Shown in pieces: positions 1 to 11,604 of a stretch of DNA of 64,000 bases. This DNA comes from Clytia hemisphaerica (Eukaryota > Cnidaria > Hydrozoa > Leptothecata > Clytiidae): positions 372,001 to 436,000 of the forward strand of contig CACVBU010001295.1 in assembly GCA_902728285.1 (NCBI GenBank), written 5' to 3'. The position numbers and the translations under genes are program-made. The notes under the pieces are model-generated. The model ran no database searches. It worked only from the letters and a program-made list of their open reading frames with translations, and had not been told where the DNA came from. How positions within the stretch are numbered: position 1 is the first letter of the stretch; each line of letters starts with the position of its first letter.

Positions 1-302
1 TTGTTAAAGCCTTCTCTTTTTTCTACTATTTCTATGTCAATCAGGGAAATCTTGCATTTACGGTAGTAAAAATTTGCGTTAGCCTGAAAAAGCTTGTGAC
101 AAATACATGTGGTGCTGGTCGGAAAAACAAACGAAAATCGCATCTCAAAAACTGTATCAGGAGAAGGCATGTCTTTATTTAAAAAATGTGATCTTAGGAA
201 AAAATAATTTTATCTATGCGCTTAAAACATATATTTCATTTTATACAAAAATCGCCCTATTTCTGCATGACTTTTGAATACTTCTTGTTTGTGTATACTG
301 CA
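1..302. other. AT-rich DNA, nothing recognised
   Basis: No gene, repeat or RNA signal was recognised here; reading frames are short and closed. Confidence 0.5.
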
Positions 303-667
303 ATACACGGGTTTCGAATTAAATCTGGCGCGAGAGAAAAAATCAAGTAAATAAAAGGAGCGATAAGGGGAAATGCCTTATAAAAGGTTGATAGATTTCC
401 TTTCTTCTCTTTTGAAAGCCAGGTGTTCATTCAAAAGATGTTTTTCTATTTTAAATTCAATAAAAGAAATATGATTAAACGATTGACTTTTTATTTTAAT
501 GTTTTTTGTTTTCATAATGACCCATAAAGTCTGTCAAAATGGAAAAATGAGCTAAAATTGCTTGATACACGGCAAATTTTCGTTCTGTTTACTTGATATT
601 TTTCGTGCAAATTTACATGGGATCAAAGCTAAAGCTAAGCAAAAATTTAATTCGAAACCCGTGTATT
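303..667. repeat. MITE with 20-bp class terminal inverted repeats
   Basis: The left end reads ATACACGGGTTTCGAATTAA and the right end (644-667) is its reverse complement, giving a 365-bp element without coding capacity. No clear target duplication was seen. The short open frame at 593-775 lies across its right end and is not considered a gene. Confidence 0.6.
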
Positions 668-924
668 ATGGTATATAAAAATGCAAAAGTGAGGTTGATA
701 CCGCAATTGCGAAAACCGGCGGTATACTGCAATTGCAAGATTTCCCTTACTGTATGTATATTTATTTGCATATAGTAAGAGAAATTAAACTATGAATCGA
801 CTGGGAAGAGTACAGTCACTTTCAAATGATGAAGAAGCTTTAAATACAATTGTAGCACGAATTCATGGTATTAGGCGAACACTTGAACTTTCCCCTGATT
901 TTAAAACATTGAGAAACCTACACA

Positions 925-3121
925 ATGGAAGCAATCTTGCTGAATGTTCGCAGACTTAAACCTGTTACTGATGTCCATTTATACAATCAGACTGATGATA
1001 GTATTACAAGTTTGATAAATCAAATTGATATTATGACAGTTCCAATTGAGGAACTAAATGATATAACAGTTGATGATGACCTTGATGATATGATTTTGCC
1101 ATCTGACACTATTGAAGAACCAGCGCGACCCCATCGGAAATCAAGATTTGTCATTGATAAATCAAAACTAGAGAGATTATTATCACTGGGATTTCCTGTA
1201 CGCAGAATAGCTGAAGATGGTTTGCTCGGTTGTAAACTTCATTATAATATTATCCATAATTTTATGGTCAGAGAAAATATGCTTTCAATTCGTCAGCGCT
1301 ACACTTCAAAGTCCGATGAGGAGGTAAAGCTGCTTATGATAGAAATAAACAAAGATTCCCCAAATTCAGGAATTAGAGAGATGATTGCACATCTTAAAAG
1401 ATTGGAACCACCAGTAATTTGACAAAGAAACAGATGTCAAAGACTTTTAGGGGAAGTAGATCCTATTGGGACAGCACGGCGTTGGGCCTAAGTAATTAGG
1501 CGGAGGCAATATAGTGTACCATCGCCTAACAGTTTATGGCATATCGACTCTAATCATGCTCTAATAAGGTAAGATCAATTCATCATCTCCATCACTCAGA
1601 GGCGTAACCACAGATTTTCGTTTCGGGGGTGAGATTGGAAAAATTTAGACCTTTTTTAGGGAAAAGTTTCGGAGAAAACTTTCTCGTAACTTATGCGCCG
1701 CAGGCGTAAATTTTTGCTCTAAGAAAGCTCAAAGTTAAGGTCACAAAAAGTGCAGAAAGCATAAAATTTCATGTTGCAGAGAGTTTTCTTTGTAATCATG
1801 GCGCCGCAGGCGAAAACTTTGGTCTAAAAAATGTCAAACAGCTGAAAAGAGGGCTTAAAAAGGTCAAAGGTAGTCGGAAAAAAGGTCAAAAAAAACTACA
1901 GACCCCTTCACATTTTATTGGGAAAACTTTGACCCTTTTGCTCAATTTTTATTTTTTGGGGGGCGAACGCTCCCTGCCCCCCCCCCCCCTCCCGGTGGCT
2001 ACGCCTTTGTCACTATTGTTTTCCAGATGGTTCCAACATTTAAAAGGTCCCGGCAGTGGTTTGCGTGAATGCGTGAAAGTTCCCCTATAGAGGAGGTCTT
2101 TAACATTTTGATAAGTTAGGTAATTTCCGCCAAAACATTTGTTTGCGTAGAGGCGATCCCTTATACAAATCGAACGTTTTACGTCATAATAGCACAAATT
2201 ACGTAACTTAAGGAAATGTGAAAAACCTCAATTTTTGACAATTTCTCCAGATTTCCCAAAAAATTGGGTTTGCGTGAATTTCGAATTAGCATGTAAAGTA
2301 GAAAACCAACTCTGTAGTGTTCTGCAAAGAAGTTTCACATGGAACAGTAATTTTAAAGTTTATCACTGCTTGATTAATTTTCCTTGGCATCTTTTACTTT
2401 TTCAGATGGGGTTATGTTGTTTTTGGTCAGATTGATGGTTATCCAAGACTTGTCACTCAACTTAATTTGTCTTCTGATAACAAGGCTGCTTCTGCTCTTT
2501 TCGCATTCATTGAAAGTGTAAAAGAATTTGGTGTTCCTAGCAGAATTAGACTAGATAAAGAAAAAGAATTCAATCATGTGGAGCATATGATAAAAGTTTC
2601 GATGGGGAAGGAAGGGGAAGTTGTATACGCGGGCGCTCTGTCCATAACTATATTGGAAAGTTTTACATAAATTTTATGTCATTTTCTACCATTTTCTACA
2701 AAATCCAATTCATATGTTTAGCCTGCAGGGTGTCTTTGGCCCCTGTATTCAAAATATGCTAAGGAATTGGCTAATTGCCCACAATAACCATCCTGTTCGC
2801 ACCGAAAAAAATAAAAGCCCTTTGCAATTATTTTATCAAGGAAGCCTAAATTCCCAACACCAAAATTCCACTGCAATGAACAATCTATTTAGACGGAATA
2901 TCAATGAGGTGAAACTTACTGTGGAAGAAATTTTAGAATCGCACAATTTAGTCGAGCCAGATGACATTTCAGTTGTTGTGCCTCGATATATTGCACCGCT
3001 TACACCTACACAGTTATCTAATCTGCATCAACAAATAAATCCAACTCCTCATTCAGTTGCAGATGGTATTGATATTTATGGTAATGTTATCAGATATATT
3101 CAAGCATGTTGTTCCATGTGA
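925..3121 (+). pseudogene. Integrase-core (rve-like) transposase-type gene, broken
   Basis: Three coding pieces of one gene are visible. Residues from 925 to about 1,568 give an N-terminal helical region followed by a segment ending WHIDSNHALI, the usual start of an integrase core with its first Asp. A GT-AG intron (1,569-2,405) splices in frame (AG+A = Arg) to 2,406-2,670, which reads RWGYVVFGQIDGYPRLVTQ and PSRIRLDKEKEF, the second Asp region. A third piece at about 2,729-3,121 matches the C-terminal part of this family (NNHPVRTEKNKSPLQLFYQG). The segment that should join them, with the RIERLWRD-type motif and the catalytic Glu, is missing: after GRSVHN (in a shifted frame) the reading breaks up. 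Frame changes near 1,420-1,500 also occur. Domain-level homology is clear to me; the exact transposon family (IS3EU, Ginger or a domesticated integrase gene) is not. A short upstream ATG at 792 is in another frame. Confidence 0.6.
1597..2009. repeat. Intronic MITE with 5-bp TSD
   Basis: Inside the intron of the integrase-like gene. Ends are CAGAGGCGTAACCAC and the reverse complement of CAAAGGCGTAGCCACC, flanked by direct TCACT at 1,592-1,596 and 2,010-2,014. The interior contains two copies of a GCGCCGCAGGCG-type motif and a C run at 1,977-1,989. Confidence 0.65.
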
Positions 3122-3189
3122 TATATATAAGTTATATATAATTATATGTTATATAGGTATAGTTAGGTATAAGTAGTTATAGGTATAAT

Positions 3190-3558
3190 TATATATAGTG
3201 AAGATAGTAATATCTGTCATTTTAGAAAGGAATAGTATTGATATATAAATAACTCAACAGATAAAAACGAAAAAAAGGTTAAGAATATTTTTGTTAATTA
3301 TGTATATTTATGATTTTTTTGGTATTTTTAATTTTTTGATCATTCCGAAACAGAGGGTAATTTAGCAAAAAGTTAAAGGGAATTTAAATAGTGGTATGTG
3401 AAAGAAAAACCTAATCCAAATGAAGATAGAAGAAAAGTAATAGTGGAGAAACAATGAATTGCAAAAACATACAAACACAAAACAAAGCCCCGAAGTCTCA
3501 GACTTGTGACTGGCATATAGTGACTTTCCACGTGTTTAAGGGCCCACACTCAGTCCCC
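3190..3558 (-). repeat. 370-bp dispersed repeat, empty-site copy
   Basis: Its reverse complement matches 42,245-42,470 and then 44,765-45,010, as if the 2.3 kb LINE block between those two segments were absent. It therefore records the uninterrupted form of the repeat. Ends are GACTGAGTGTGGGCCC on one side and an AT-rich ATATATA region on the other. No coding potential. It abuts the start of the LINE at about 3,560. Confidence 0.6.
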
Positions 3559-3582
3559 TTCCAAAAACGTAATATTAAAAAT

Positions 3583-4884
3583 CCCTGTGGTATGCTCTAA
3601 CCCTGTAGCTAACTAAGAACCATAAAGCAGTTTGGTGTGACTTATGTAATCTTTGGATCCATATCAAGTGCAACAATACACCTCCCGATGTCTATGAGCA
3701 GCTCAAACTTGAGGAAAATCCATGGTTTTGTCAACGTTGCTTCAATCATATAGTACCTTTTGGAAACATAACACATGAAGACCTTAAATTAACTCTACAA
3801 GGTAAGAATTGTGATTTCTTTTTAGACCCTGATAACGATATTAACGTCCAATTCTACAGAGATATAGAGGATGCCCTAGACCAGGATGATTCATTGACTT
3901 CTGACTGTCCTTATCTAACTATAAGTGAAGTAAATGGGAAATTTAACAAAAATAACCCTTGTATTTCTGTACTCCATCTAAACATTGCATCACTAAAACT
4001 TCACTTCGATGAACTTTTAATAACTCTTGAAAATTGCTCCATCCCTTTCAATTTTATTGGCATTACTGAGACTGGATTCAAAGATGAAATAAAAGCAAAA
4101 AACTCCTCCACGTTAAAGAATTACCACCACTTTGACTGCTGCACTACTTCAAACCGTGGGGGGGGGCCAGACTCTATATCTCTAAAGGATTCCACTCAAC
4201 TCCGAGAGATGATCTTACCTTATACAAAAACAATGAGGTTGAATCTGTGGTCAGAGAGTGATATGTGGTATGAGAATGATAAAAACTTCATTGTTGCATG
4301 CATATATAAACACCCAAGTGCTGATTCTGAAAACTTTATATCTCTTTACACTGATCTTCTTGACAAAATTACATCAGAGAATAAAAAAGCAATTATTTTT
4401 GGTGATTTCAACTACGACCTATTATTGTCTGAATCTAAGCAAAATATTGATGATTTTCTTAGCTCCAATTTGACTCATTGTTTCATTCCGACCATTACCA
4501 GACCAACAAGGATAACTCCAACCTCAAAAACGCTTATTGATAACATCTTCACTAATTCATCAATGCTAAACCTCAGGCTTTTAATCTCATTTGCAAAATC
4601 TCTGATCACCTGCCTCAAATACTCAATCTAGACCTTGAACCTGCTAAACCATCTCAAGTCAAATCAATAAAAAGGGACCTCAGAAATTTTGTAAAGGATG
4701 ATTTCCTCATGGATTTTCTCTCTATAGACTGGGCTGACTCTCTACGCGGCAAACCTCCGTCTGAAAAAATAAAAACCTTCATTGACAAAACCAACTCAAT
4801 AATTGATACTCATGCTCCAATAAAAACTACCTGGAAAAAGGCTCACATCCCAAAAAATCCTTGGATCACAAAAGGACTTCTTAA
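3583..4884 (+). pseudogene. CR1/L2-group LINE ORF2, zinc-finger and endonuclease part
   Basis: This is the 5' half of a non-LTR retrotransposon ORF2. A PHD-like finger is visible at about 3,590-3,760 (NPCGM, then WCDLCNLWIHIKCNN and NPWFCQRC). The apurinic-type endonuclease follows: LHLNIASL, GITETGF, ACIYKHPS, IIFGDFNYDL and TLIDNIFTNS are its signature blocks, and the final SDHLP block is read in a shifted frame near 4,600. The G run at about 4,158 also shifts the frame, so that GGARLYISK lies in another frame and the long open frame 3,894-4,631 is partly out of register. The domain therefore cannot be functional as it stands. The reading is cut at codon LLK by the foldback element at 4,887 and continues after it (KSISTKNKLYKKF). 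Confidence 0.8.
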
Positions 4885-4886
4885 AT

Positions 4887-5907
4887 TAGGGTAGGGCGTC
4901 AACAGCCATTTTTGGGGCAAAGTCAAAAAATTCAAGATGTAGTGTTTTTTTATGAAAATTTAACCTATTGTGAGGCATTCGGCGCAATTTTTAAGGTCAG
5001 AAGTCCAAAATTGGCCGAACCCCCCTGGGGGTACTGATTCGCACTACAGGCAAAAATTGGAAAAAATGGCATTTTCTGGCCTTTTCAGGCCTGTAAATAT
5101 GTCAAAACTATTGCAAGTCTTATTTTTTTCATTTGCTGTACTAAACTTTATGAAGAAATAACAAAATAATCATATTGGGTTGAAAATTGTGCCCATTGGA
5201 GCCCTAAACGAGCCATTTTAAGCCAATTTTGGGTAGCAAAATGCTTTTTAAGGCCAATTTTACAAGTTCATAAACTTTAAACTGATTAAATCACATGTCT
5301 GAAATTTTCAGAAATGGAAGTCTTTAATAAAGTCTTTAAGCAAAATGATTTTCAAGTTTTTCACTTTTTTCAAAATATCATAATGGCGTCTTCAAAAATC
5401 GCTTTTTAGCAAAAAAAAAAATCATATTTATCAAAAAATAGTCGTTCAAAAATGGAGTTTTTGCTTGAAATGTTGCATTTTAGCCTTCCATTTCTGAAAA
5501 TTTCAGACATGTGATTTAATCAGTTTAAAGTTTATGAACTTGTAAAATTGGCCTTAAAAAGCATTTTGCTACCCAAAATTAGCTTAAAATGGATCGTTTA
5601 GGGCTCCAATGGGCACAATTTTCAACCCAATATGATTATTTTGTTATTTCTTCATAAAGTTTAGTACAGCAAATGAAAAAAATAAGATTTGCAATAGTTT
5701 TGACATATTTACAGGCCTGAAAAGGCCAGAAAATGCCATTTTTCCAATTTTTGCCTGTAGTGCGAATCAGTACCCCCAGGGGGGTTCGGCCAATTTTGGA
5801 CTTCTGACCTTAAATATTGCGCAGAATGCCTCACAATAGGTTAAATTTTCTTAAAAAAACACTACATCTTGAATTTTCTGACTTTGACATTTGACGCCCC
5901 ACCCTAC
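4887..5907. mobile_element. 1.02 kb foldback element inserted in the LINE
   Basis: Almost the whole element is one palindrome: roughly 480-bp arms pair around a centre near 5,405. End motif TAGGGTAGGGCGTCAA pairs with TTGACGCCCCACCCTA, and internal blocks such as 5,281-5,320 and 5,491-5,530 are exact complements. TTAAAT at 4,881-4,886 and 5,908-5,913 is the target duplication; removing the element restores the LINE reading LLKSISTKNK. No transposase is encoded, so it is non-autonomous. The TTAA core of the target suggests a piggyBac- or Kolobok-type enzyme, which is inference. Confidence 0.85.
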
Positions 5908-6265
5908 TTAAATCCATTTCCACAAAAAACAAATTATATAAAAAATTCATGAAGGCTAAAAACACTCAACTAAAAAAATAAAAAGCATGAAAACTTTAAA
6001 AACACACAGAAATCTGCTCTCCAAACTCCTAAGATTGAGCAAAAACAATTACTATAAAAACTTCTTCTCTGAGAATAGACTCGACTTGAAGCTAAAATGG
6101 AAGGCTGTAAATGAGATAATTGGTATTAAATCAAACACAGACCTTTCCTCTAAACTTATCCTACATAATAAATTTCAAATTACTAACGACAAAGACATGG
6201 CTGAAGCATTCAATGATTTTTACGGGTCAATTGCTGAAAAAACAAAACAACAAATTCCTCCAACA
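5908..6265 (+). pseudogene. LINE ORF2, linker between endonuclease and RT
   Basis: Continuation of the LINE after the foldback element. The frame 5,987-6,289 (NLLSKLLRLSKNNYYKNFF, then DLKLKWKAVNEIIG and AEAFNDFYGSIAEK) is the typical region before the RT in CR1/L2 elements. It ends at a GA microsatellite at 6,266-6,286 where an RTE fragment begins. Confidence 0.7.
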
Positions 6266-7298
6266 GAGAGAGAGAGAGAGAGAGAGTGAACCATCCTAGA
6301 TCATTAGGAATTGGCCTAGAAAAATTAAATATTAAATAAAATATCTCTAGGAAATTACTACGCGTAATAAAGCAAAACAATATAGCACTAAAAAAATAGA
6401 CATTATGTAAAACTATTAATCATTCTACGCCATTCACAACGATCTTGCGCCAAAACAAACCAATTATCTTTACTGATATTAGCACGACGAAGTGCTTTAT
6501 ACATTCCACGCCCAAAAGTAAATTCAGGTGCGCCCCTTGGTCTACGATTTTTGACCCACGAAGATAACAATTTCCTCGGCATTCTTTCAAAAGACATTCT
6601 AGACACGTGGCCGAGCCACGACAATTGCCTTTTTGTAATATAAACATCAATCGAATGGATATTTAAATTTTCAAGCAACTCATTACTACTTATCCGGTGT
6701 AAATAAACGTGTCGACGATTTATTCGGTGCATTGAACGAGCACATCTATGATGAAATGTTCGTAATTGATTATAAAGATTTTCCGTTAAACACCAAGATT
6801 CTGCACCATACAGAAGAATGGGAAGGATGAGGATACAATAGGCAGCACCTTTGGCTTCATACGTTATCGATGGGTTTGAGAATAAAGAACTACGTAATGC
6901 ACCAAAGGCATTACCTGCTTTTTTGATTCGACAACATACATCTTCGCTATCTTTACAGTCGCGGGTAATCATGGTGCCGAGGTAACAGAACTTTTCAACT
7001 ACAGGGAAGAAATAACTTCCACCAAAATTGATATTTGAAAGATCAGTATCATCAAAAGTGGCAGCGTTTCGGTAAGATTTCTCAGGAGCGGATACGAATA
7101 GAACTTCCGTTTTCGCAGGTTTGTCTGGATGTTCTAGGTCACCTTTATGGATTTCCATACCGAAAAGATCGAAATGTTCAACAAGTAGCGGTGAGTACTC
7201 AGCCAAAATCTCGCGAGATTCGAAAAGTACTGCAGTGTCGTCTGCATATTCGGAGTCTTCGACTGGGAATTCGGAACCGTTGCACAAGAAAGAATCTA
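6266..7298 (-). mobile_element. 5'-truncated RTE-type LINE, inverted, inside the CR1/L2 LINE
   Basis: The minus-strand frame 7,314-6,403 (about 300 aa) starts within an RT at SEYADDTAVLF (the YADD box) and continues with FCYLGTMITRDC, LLYGAESWCLTE, RRHVYLHR and LSWLGHVSRM, the thumb and C-terminal region of RTE-like elements. Everything upstream of the YADD region is missing, as expected for 5' truncation. The 3' end lies at the (CT)n tract (plus-strand 6,266-6,286). The frame is open to its stop, so the insertion is younger than the frameshifted LINE that carries it. The CR1/L2 RT resumes at LKVGNYRPISLL, about 7,299. Confidence 0.8.
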
Positions 7299-8641
7299 AC
7301 CTAAAAGTAGGCAACTACAGACCAATCTCCTTACTGTCAAACATAAACAAAATTTTTGAAAAACTTATACACCATAGACTAGTCCGTTTCTTTGAGGATA
7401 CTAATACTATCACTACCAAACAATTTGGCTTTAGGAAAGGTCACAGCACAAATCATGCTGTGATTGCTCTAACCGAACTAGTAAGAAAAGCCCTGGACAC
7501 TGGACAGTTTGCTGCTGGAGTTTTCATCGACCTACAAAAAGCCTTTGACACTGTGGAACATGACATACTTCTCAGCAAACTTGATCACTACGGCATTAGA
7601 GGTCCTACTCTTAGAATACTTAGATCATACCTCACCAACAGATCTCAATGCGTCGAAATAAGGAACTCTTTTTCAAAATACATACCAGTCAGTCACGGTG
7701 TCCCCCAGGGCTCAGTTCTGGGCCCTCTCCTATTTATAATTTATATAAATGACCTGCATTTATCATTAGAAAACTCTACAACCATTCACTTTGCAGATGA
7801 TACAAGCCTTATTTGCTGCGACGAATCTTTAAAAAAGCTTAACAGGAAAGTAAATCGGGATCTTGCCCACTTAGTCCATTGGCTTCGAGCTAATAAAATT
7901 AGTCTTAATGCTTCTAAAACTGAATTGATCCTGTTTAGGTCATCCAGAATCATAGTTACAAAAAACTTGAATTTCAGACTCAGTGGACAGAAAATTCACC
8001 CAACAAATAAGGTTAAGTATCTTGGAATCATTCTTGACGAGCACCTCTCCTGGGATCCTCATATTCATGACCTTACTACAAAACTTTCCCGCACTGTTGG
8101 ATTTCTGTCTAAACTTAGACATCTCGTAGACTTCAAAACACTCATCTCTGTCTACTATGCACTTTTTGACTCTCATGTCAGTTATTGTCTTCAAACCATT
8201 GGATATATCACCCAAGCCTCTCTAGAGAAAATTGAAGTCCTTCAGAACAAAGCTTTACGGGTTATACACTTTAGACCACCCAGGGAATCGGCTCGCCCAC
8301 TCTACGTCAAATCTGCCATCCTTCCTCTGAGAAAACTCCTTAAGGTTAAAAACTGTCTCCTAGCATTTGACTTTATCAAAAGAACCATTCCTAGTTATTT
8401 TTGTCTTGATTTTCTTAGTCGCACACCAAATCAAGAAGCAACACGTCAATCACCACATAGGCTTGAACTACCAACTACAAACACGGTAAGATATGGCTCC
8501 TTTAGCATAGCTACACTAGTTACCAAAGACTGGAATAATCTTCATACTAAACTTAAAATTAACAATCTGAATAACATTTCCAAATCTACTTTTAAATCCC
8601 ACCTTAATCGCCATTTTTTATCTAAACTTGCAGAACAATAA
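7299..8641 (+). pseudogene. CR1/L2-group LINE ORF2, reverse transcriptase part
   Basis: About 447 aa of uninterrupted RT. Blocks in order: GNYRPISLLSNINKIFEKL, FGFRKGHSTNHAV, FIDLQKAFDTVEH (catalytic Asp), HGVPQGSVLGPLLF, HFADDTSLIC (catalytic FADD), LSLNASKTELILF-like NASKTEL, KYLGIILDEHLSW, then the C-terminal LPLRKLLKVKNCLLAF region ending at LAEQ and TAA. The upstream frame fused to it (7,121-7,298) is antisense RTE sequence and not part of the protein. Taken with 3,583-6,265 this is one copy of a Jockey-superfamily (CR1/L2 side) element. The RT half is well preserved while the endonuclease half is frameshifted. Confidence 0.85.
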
Positions 8642-9090
8642 ACGACCGGCTTCCTCTCTTCTTTTTTTTTTTTTTTTTTTCATTTTTTTTTCCTCCCCTT
8701 TCTCTCCTCTCTCATTTTTTCTCTCGTACCTTGTCTCATGTAGGATCAGGAGCTCATGCAACCCCTGTAACCTTAGTGTCCCCACAAAAAACCGAACATT
8801 AGGTTACTCCAAGTACACTAGTCCCCCTGACTATTCTTCGTGTGTTTCCCTTCCGTTCTTTTCACTCACAGCAGCCAATAGGATATATAGTTTACTATTT
8901 ATACTTTGAGCAAACATACATTGATATAAACATCCTACTATATTTTATAACTTGAGCTAGTATTTTTATTTTTAACACAAAAAATGAAAACATGTACATA
9001 TTTTTAACAGCTATCCTTGACCTGTACATCTTATATCGCATATAGCTTTATCACGGTAAATATATTTATCTATTATCTATCTATCTATCC
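8642..9090 (+). repeat. LINE 3' tail with pyrimidine tract and TATC repeats
   Basis: After the ORF2 stop come a T-rich/CT tract (8,655-8,725) and, at the end, a short ATCT tetranucleotide repeat (about 9,064-9,089). CR1/L2 elements commonly end in short tandem repeats, so this is probably the 3' end of the LINE. Confidence 0.55.
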
Positions 9091-9094
9091 TTCA

Positions 9095-9424
9095 GGTAAC
9101 CTGATAACAGCTGTTCATAATTTTCTTACGTGCACAGTAAACCTCTGAAGGCACTTGAAAATTATACATCTGAGGAAAATAGTCCTCCCGCGGAAAATTT
9201 TACAACAAGAATCTTGTTGTGCGCCAGAAAGTCAAAAACTGATACGGCGCCCTATTCGTAAACACAATCACGCAACTTTGTTGTCATCCCCAGTCCTTTT
9301 AGACGAACGCGGGCGACCTTACGATTTTGAGATAGCATATTTGTCAGATTGTATGTTTTCACCCATCCCTTTAAAGCTTCAGCGTGGTGGTCAGAAAACA
9401 ATCACAATCTGATCTCAGGTTACC
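9095..9424. mobile_element. Small TIR element, copy 1 (TTAA-like TSD)
   Basis: Ends GGTAACCTGA and TCAGGTTACC form 10-bp inverted repeats, flanked by TTCA at 9,091-9,094 and 9,425-9,428. A second copy at 48,044-48,370 matches along its whole length in the opposite orientation. The target at the second copy is TTAA, so TTAA is the probable preferred target. The open frame 9,155-9,412 inside has no recognisable domain and is not preserved in copy 2. Confidence 0.75.
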
Positions 9425-9428
9425 TTCA

Positions 9429-9712
9429 GGAAACATAACAGAAAAAGACACTGACCGGCAGCTTCCAAATAAATAACACACAACGAAATACAGTACAAAA
9501 GGGCAATAAGAACATAGTAATAACCCCGTAATAACAATCCCAGATACACTACAGGTGAAAAAACCATTTGTCGCAAACAACCTCTCACACAGAAATTGAA
9601 AAATACAGAATCAAAAGTTGGACAAGAACCCGGTTCGGCGTCGGGACGACCGCACGGATAAAGGGAAAGTTGGAAATGAATAACTCCGATGCTGCTGCTT
9701 ATTCCTTAGACA
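9429..9712 (-). repeat. Penelope-like element 3' UTR fragment
   Basis: The reverse complement matches the 3' UTRs at about 41,690-41,945 and 49,345-49,640, including the GCCGAACCGGGTTC block and the GTACTGTATTTCGTTGTAGTG block. No coding sequence is attached here, so it is a short 5'-truncated copy. Confidence 0.75.
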
Positions 9713-9737
9713 AAAAAAAATATACAGACTTATGCTA

Positions 9738-9950
9738 AGGTGCTGTGGTATAGTGGTTTCATTCCCACTCATGGCAGTTCACTTGGAAAGTGAACGTTCC
9801 TTCGCCCGGGTCAACCCTGCCGTGTGAGGGGAATTGGGTAGTCAGTTCAAGGTGCTGACGGAACACTCATTAGTAGGCATCTATAATTGAGAGAATAGGT
9901 TTCTAAAACCTCCTGCAACTCAACCAAAAGAAATAGACCAGGCATTTTTA
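9738..9950 (+). repeat. Possible tRNA-derived SINE
   Basis: The start GTGCTGTGGTATAGTGGTTT resembles a pol III A box of tRNA type, and CCCGGGTCAACCCTGC 60 bases on is a degenerate B box. No tRNA cloverleaf can be folded. No second copy was recognised in the window, so the call is tentative. Confidence 0.35.
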
Positions 9951-9952
9951 GC

Positions 9953-11604
9953 GATCGGGTGCTACCCCTTCCCCTTTTGAATTATTAAAATGGTAAAAAC
10001 AGCTTTTTTATGAAACAGAGCAGAAAAAGTGCCTTTTTTGGTCTCTGGCGGACGCTGGCCTTGCCTTTGTAGAATTTAACCTGGGCACTAAATAACTTAT
10101 TAAATGAAAAATTTTAACCATTGGAAGTTTTTCGTCTTACCTTATATTTTTAATTATCCAGACGTAGTAGTTCTTACTCTGCCAAATATGCTTAATTGCA
10201 TATTGGGTTTTTAGATACAAATAATTGCGGAACGTGCGTTTGAGCGCGCGCAGCGCGCTCAAACGCGCGTTCCGCATCCTTTGGCAAGATCTGCGTACGC
10301 GGGACGTAAATTTGTATATGTTCAAGAAATGCTACCGATTTGGCTCACGAAAAAACCCGAGCAAAGTAGACTTTTCTTTTTTTTATAAAATAAAAGTGTT
10401 TTTAAAATTATATCGAGTTTGACTATCCAATCAAGTGCGAGATGTTTGTTTTTGTGTCGTTGCTGCTACTTTCACTTTTGCACACTTGCGAAACAAAGAT
10501 GGCGATTTTTGTCAAGGCATGATCCTGCTGATTTTTTAAGCTGGAAGGCATCATTTGCTTGTAAAATAGCGTTGCTGCTGTTCACACTTATTGTAAATTT
10601 TACTCGAGTATCATTCTTGAGGTTTTTTACCACTTCCTCTGGGAGAGGAGAGCTGTCCTACCATCCACTTGCTAACGTGACAATAATGTGTGTGGCTGTT
10701 TTTTTTGTTGTCAACTGAAATTTTCGATAAATGGTCTGACAGATGGTTGTTTACCTTGTGGCATCCATACTGCATGGCACATTTTTGTGACAATTGATTG
10801 GAGTAACCATTCCTATTACATCAATTGATCTCATTGAAAACTATTTTTATGGCTTGAGATCAAACCAAATATCTGCAACACCAACAGTCAACAAGTCAAG
10901 TCAGATTTAAAGCAACATTTGGATTTCGAAATAATTTAACATTTAGACTTTAATATTTTATTGGAAATGTCATGTCATGGTTAAACTTTACATTCAGCCG
11001 AACAATGATTTTTTTTGTCATGATTGTCAATACACGGTTCAACGTATTTGAGTAAACGCTTTTACTACGAAAAAGATCATAATACGCTATCGAATATTGG
11101 GTTGTGTATTGTGGTCAGTAATTTTTGTTGAGGAGGTATGCTGCGAAAAACAGACACGTTATTTTTTAATGGACCTTATCAGAGTTTTTTACTTTTCTAA
11201 AAAAGCGATGCATTGTGGGATTGTTTCGAGTGTATTACAAATAATATCTCTTAGGAACTCCTCAAGGGAATTCTACTGTAATACACATCGCTTTTCATAA
11301 GAAAGACTTTGTTGTAGTTTGAGATCAAGCAAAGGCAAATGTTACCAGATTCCCATCAAGATTCAATATTAATATTATGTAGCTACGTATAATATAATGC
11401 AACACAAGAAGGGGGACAAATTGTGAATGTTTTGGTGGTACATGGGATGTTTCGTGTGTGACATGTGATGCTTAACATTCCATATTTAGAAAGGCAGGGC
11501 AGCGTCCATTGGTGGCCACAAAGGGCACTTTTTCTTGTGTTTTTCCGCTAAAAAGGCTGTTTTTACCAAAATTTTAGTGATTTCAGGAGGGGCAGCGTCC
11601 GATC
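9953..11604. mobile_element. 1.65 kb non-autonomous TIR element
   Basis: The first 115 bases (GATCGGGTGCTACCCCTT, then TGGTAAAAACAGC, AGAAAAAGTGCC and GGACGCTGGCC) are mirrored at 11,500-11,604 in the same order on the other strand. Similar GGACGCTG motifs lie at both edges of each repeat. Between them are AT-rich sequence, a GC-rich hairpin at 10,227 and no credible coding region (short frames at 10,419 and 11,097 show no domain). Confidence 0.6.
10227..10275. repeat. 49-bp GC-rich perfect-stem hairpin
   Basis: GCGGAACG-GCGTTTGAGCGCGC pairs with its complement across a 3-base loop, with one mismatch. It is far richer in GC and CpG than its surroundings and lies inside the 1.65 kb TIR element. 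No function can be assigned. Confidence 0.75.

Noticed and set aside
593..775. 60-codon frame
   Set aside because: Overlaps the right end of a MITE and has no domain.
7035..7304. Plus-strand frame, and the N-terminal 60 codons of the frame at 7,121
   Set aside because: Antisense of the RTE fragment; the LINE RT begins only at about 7,299.
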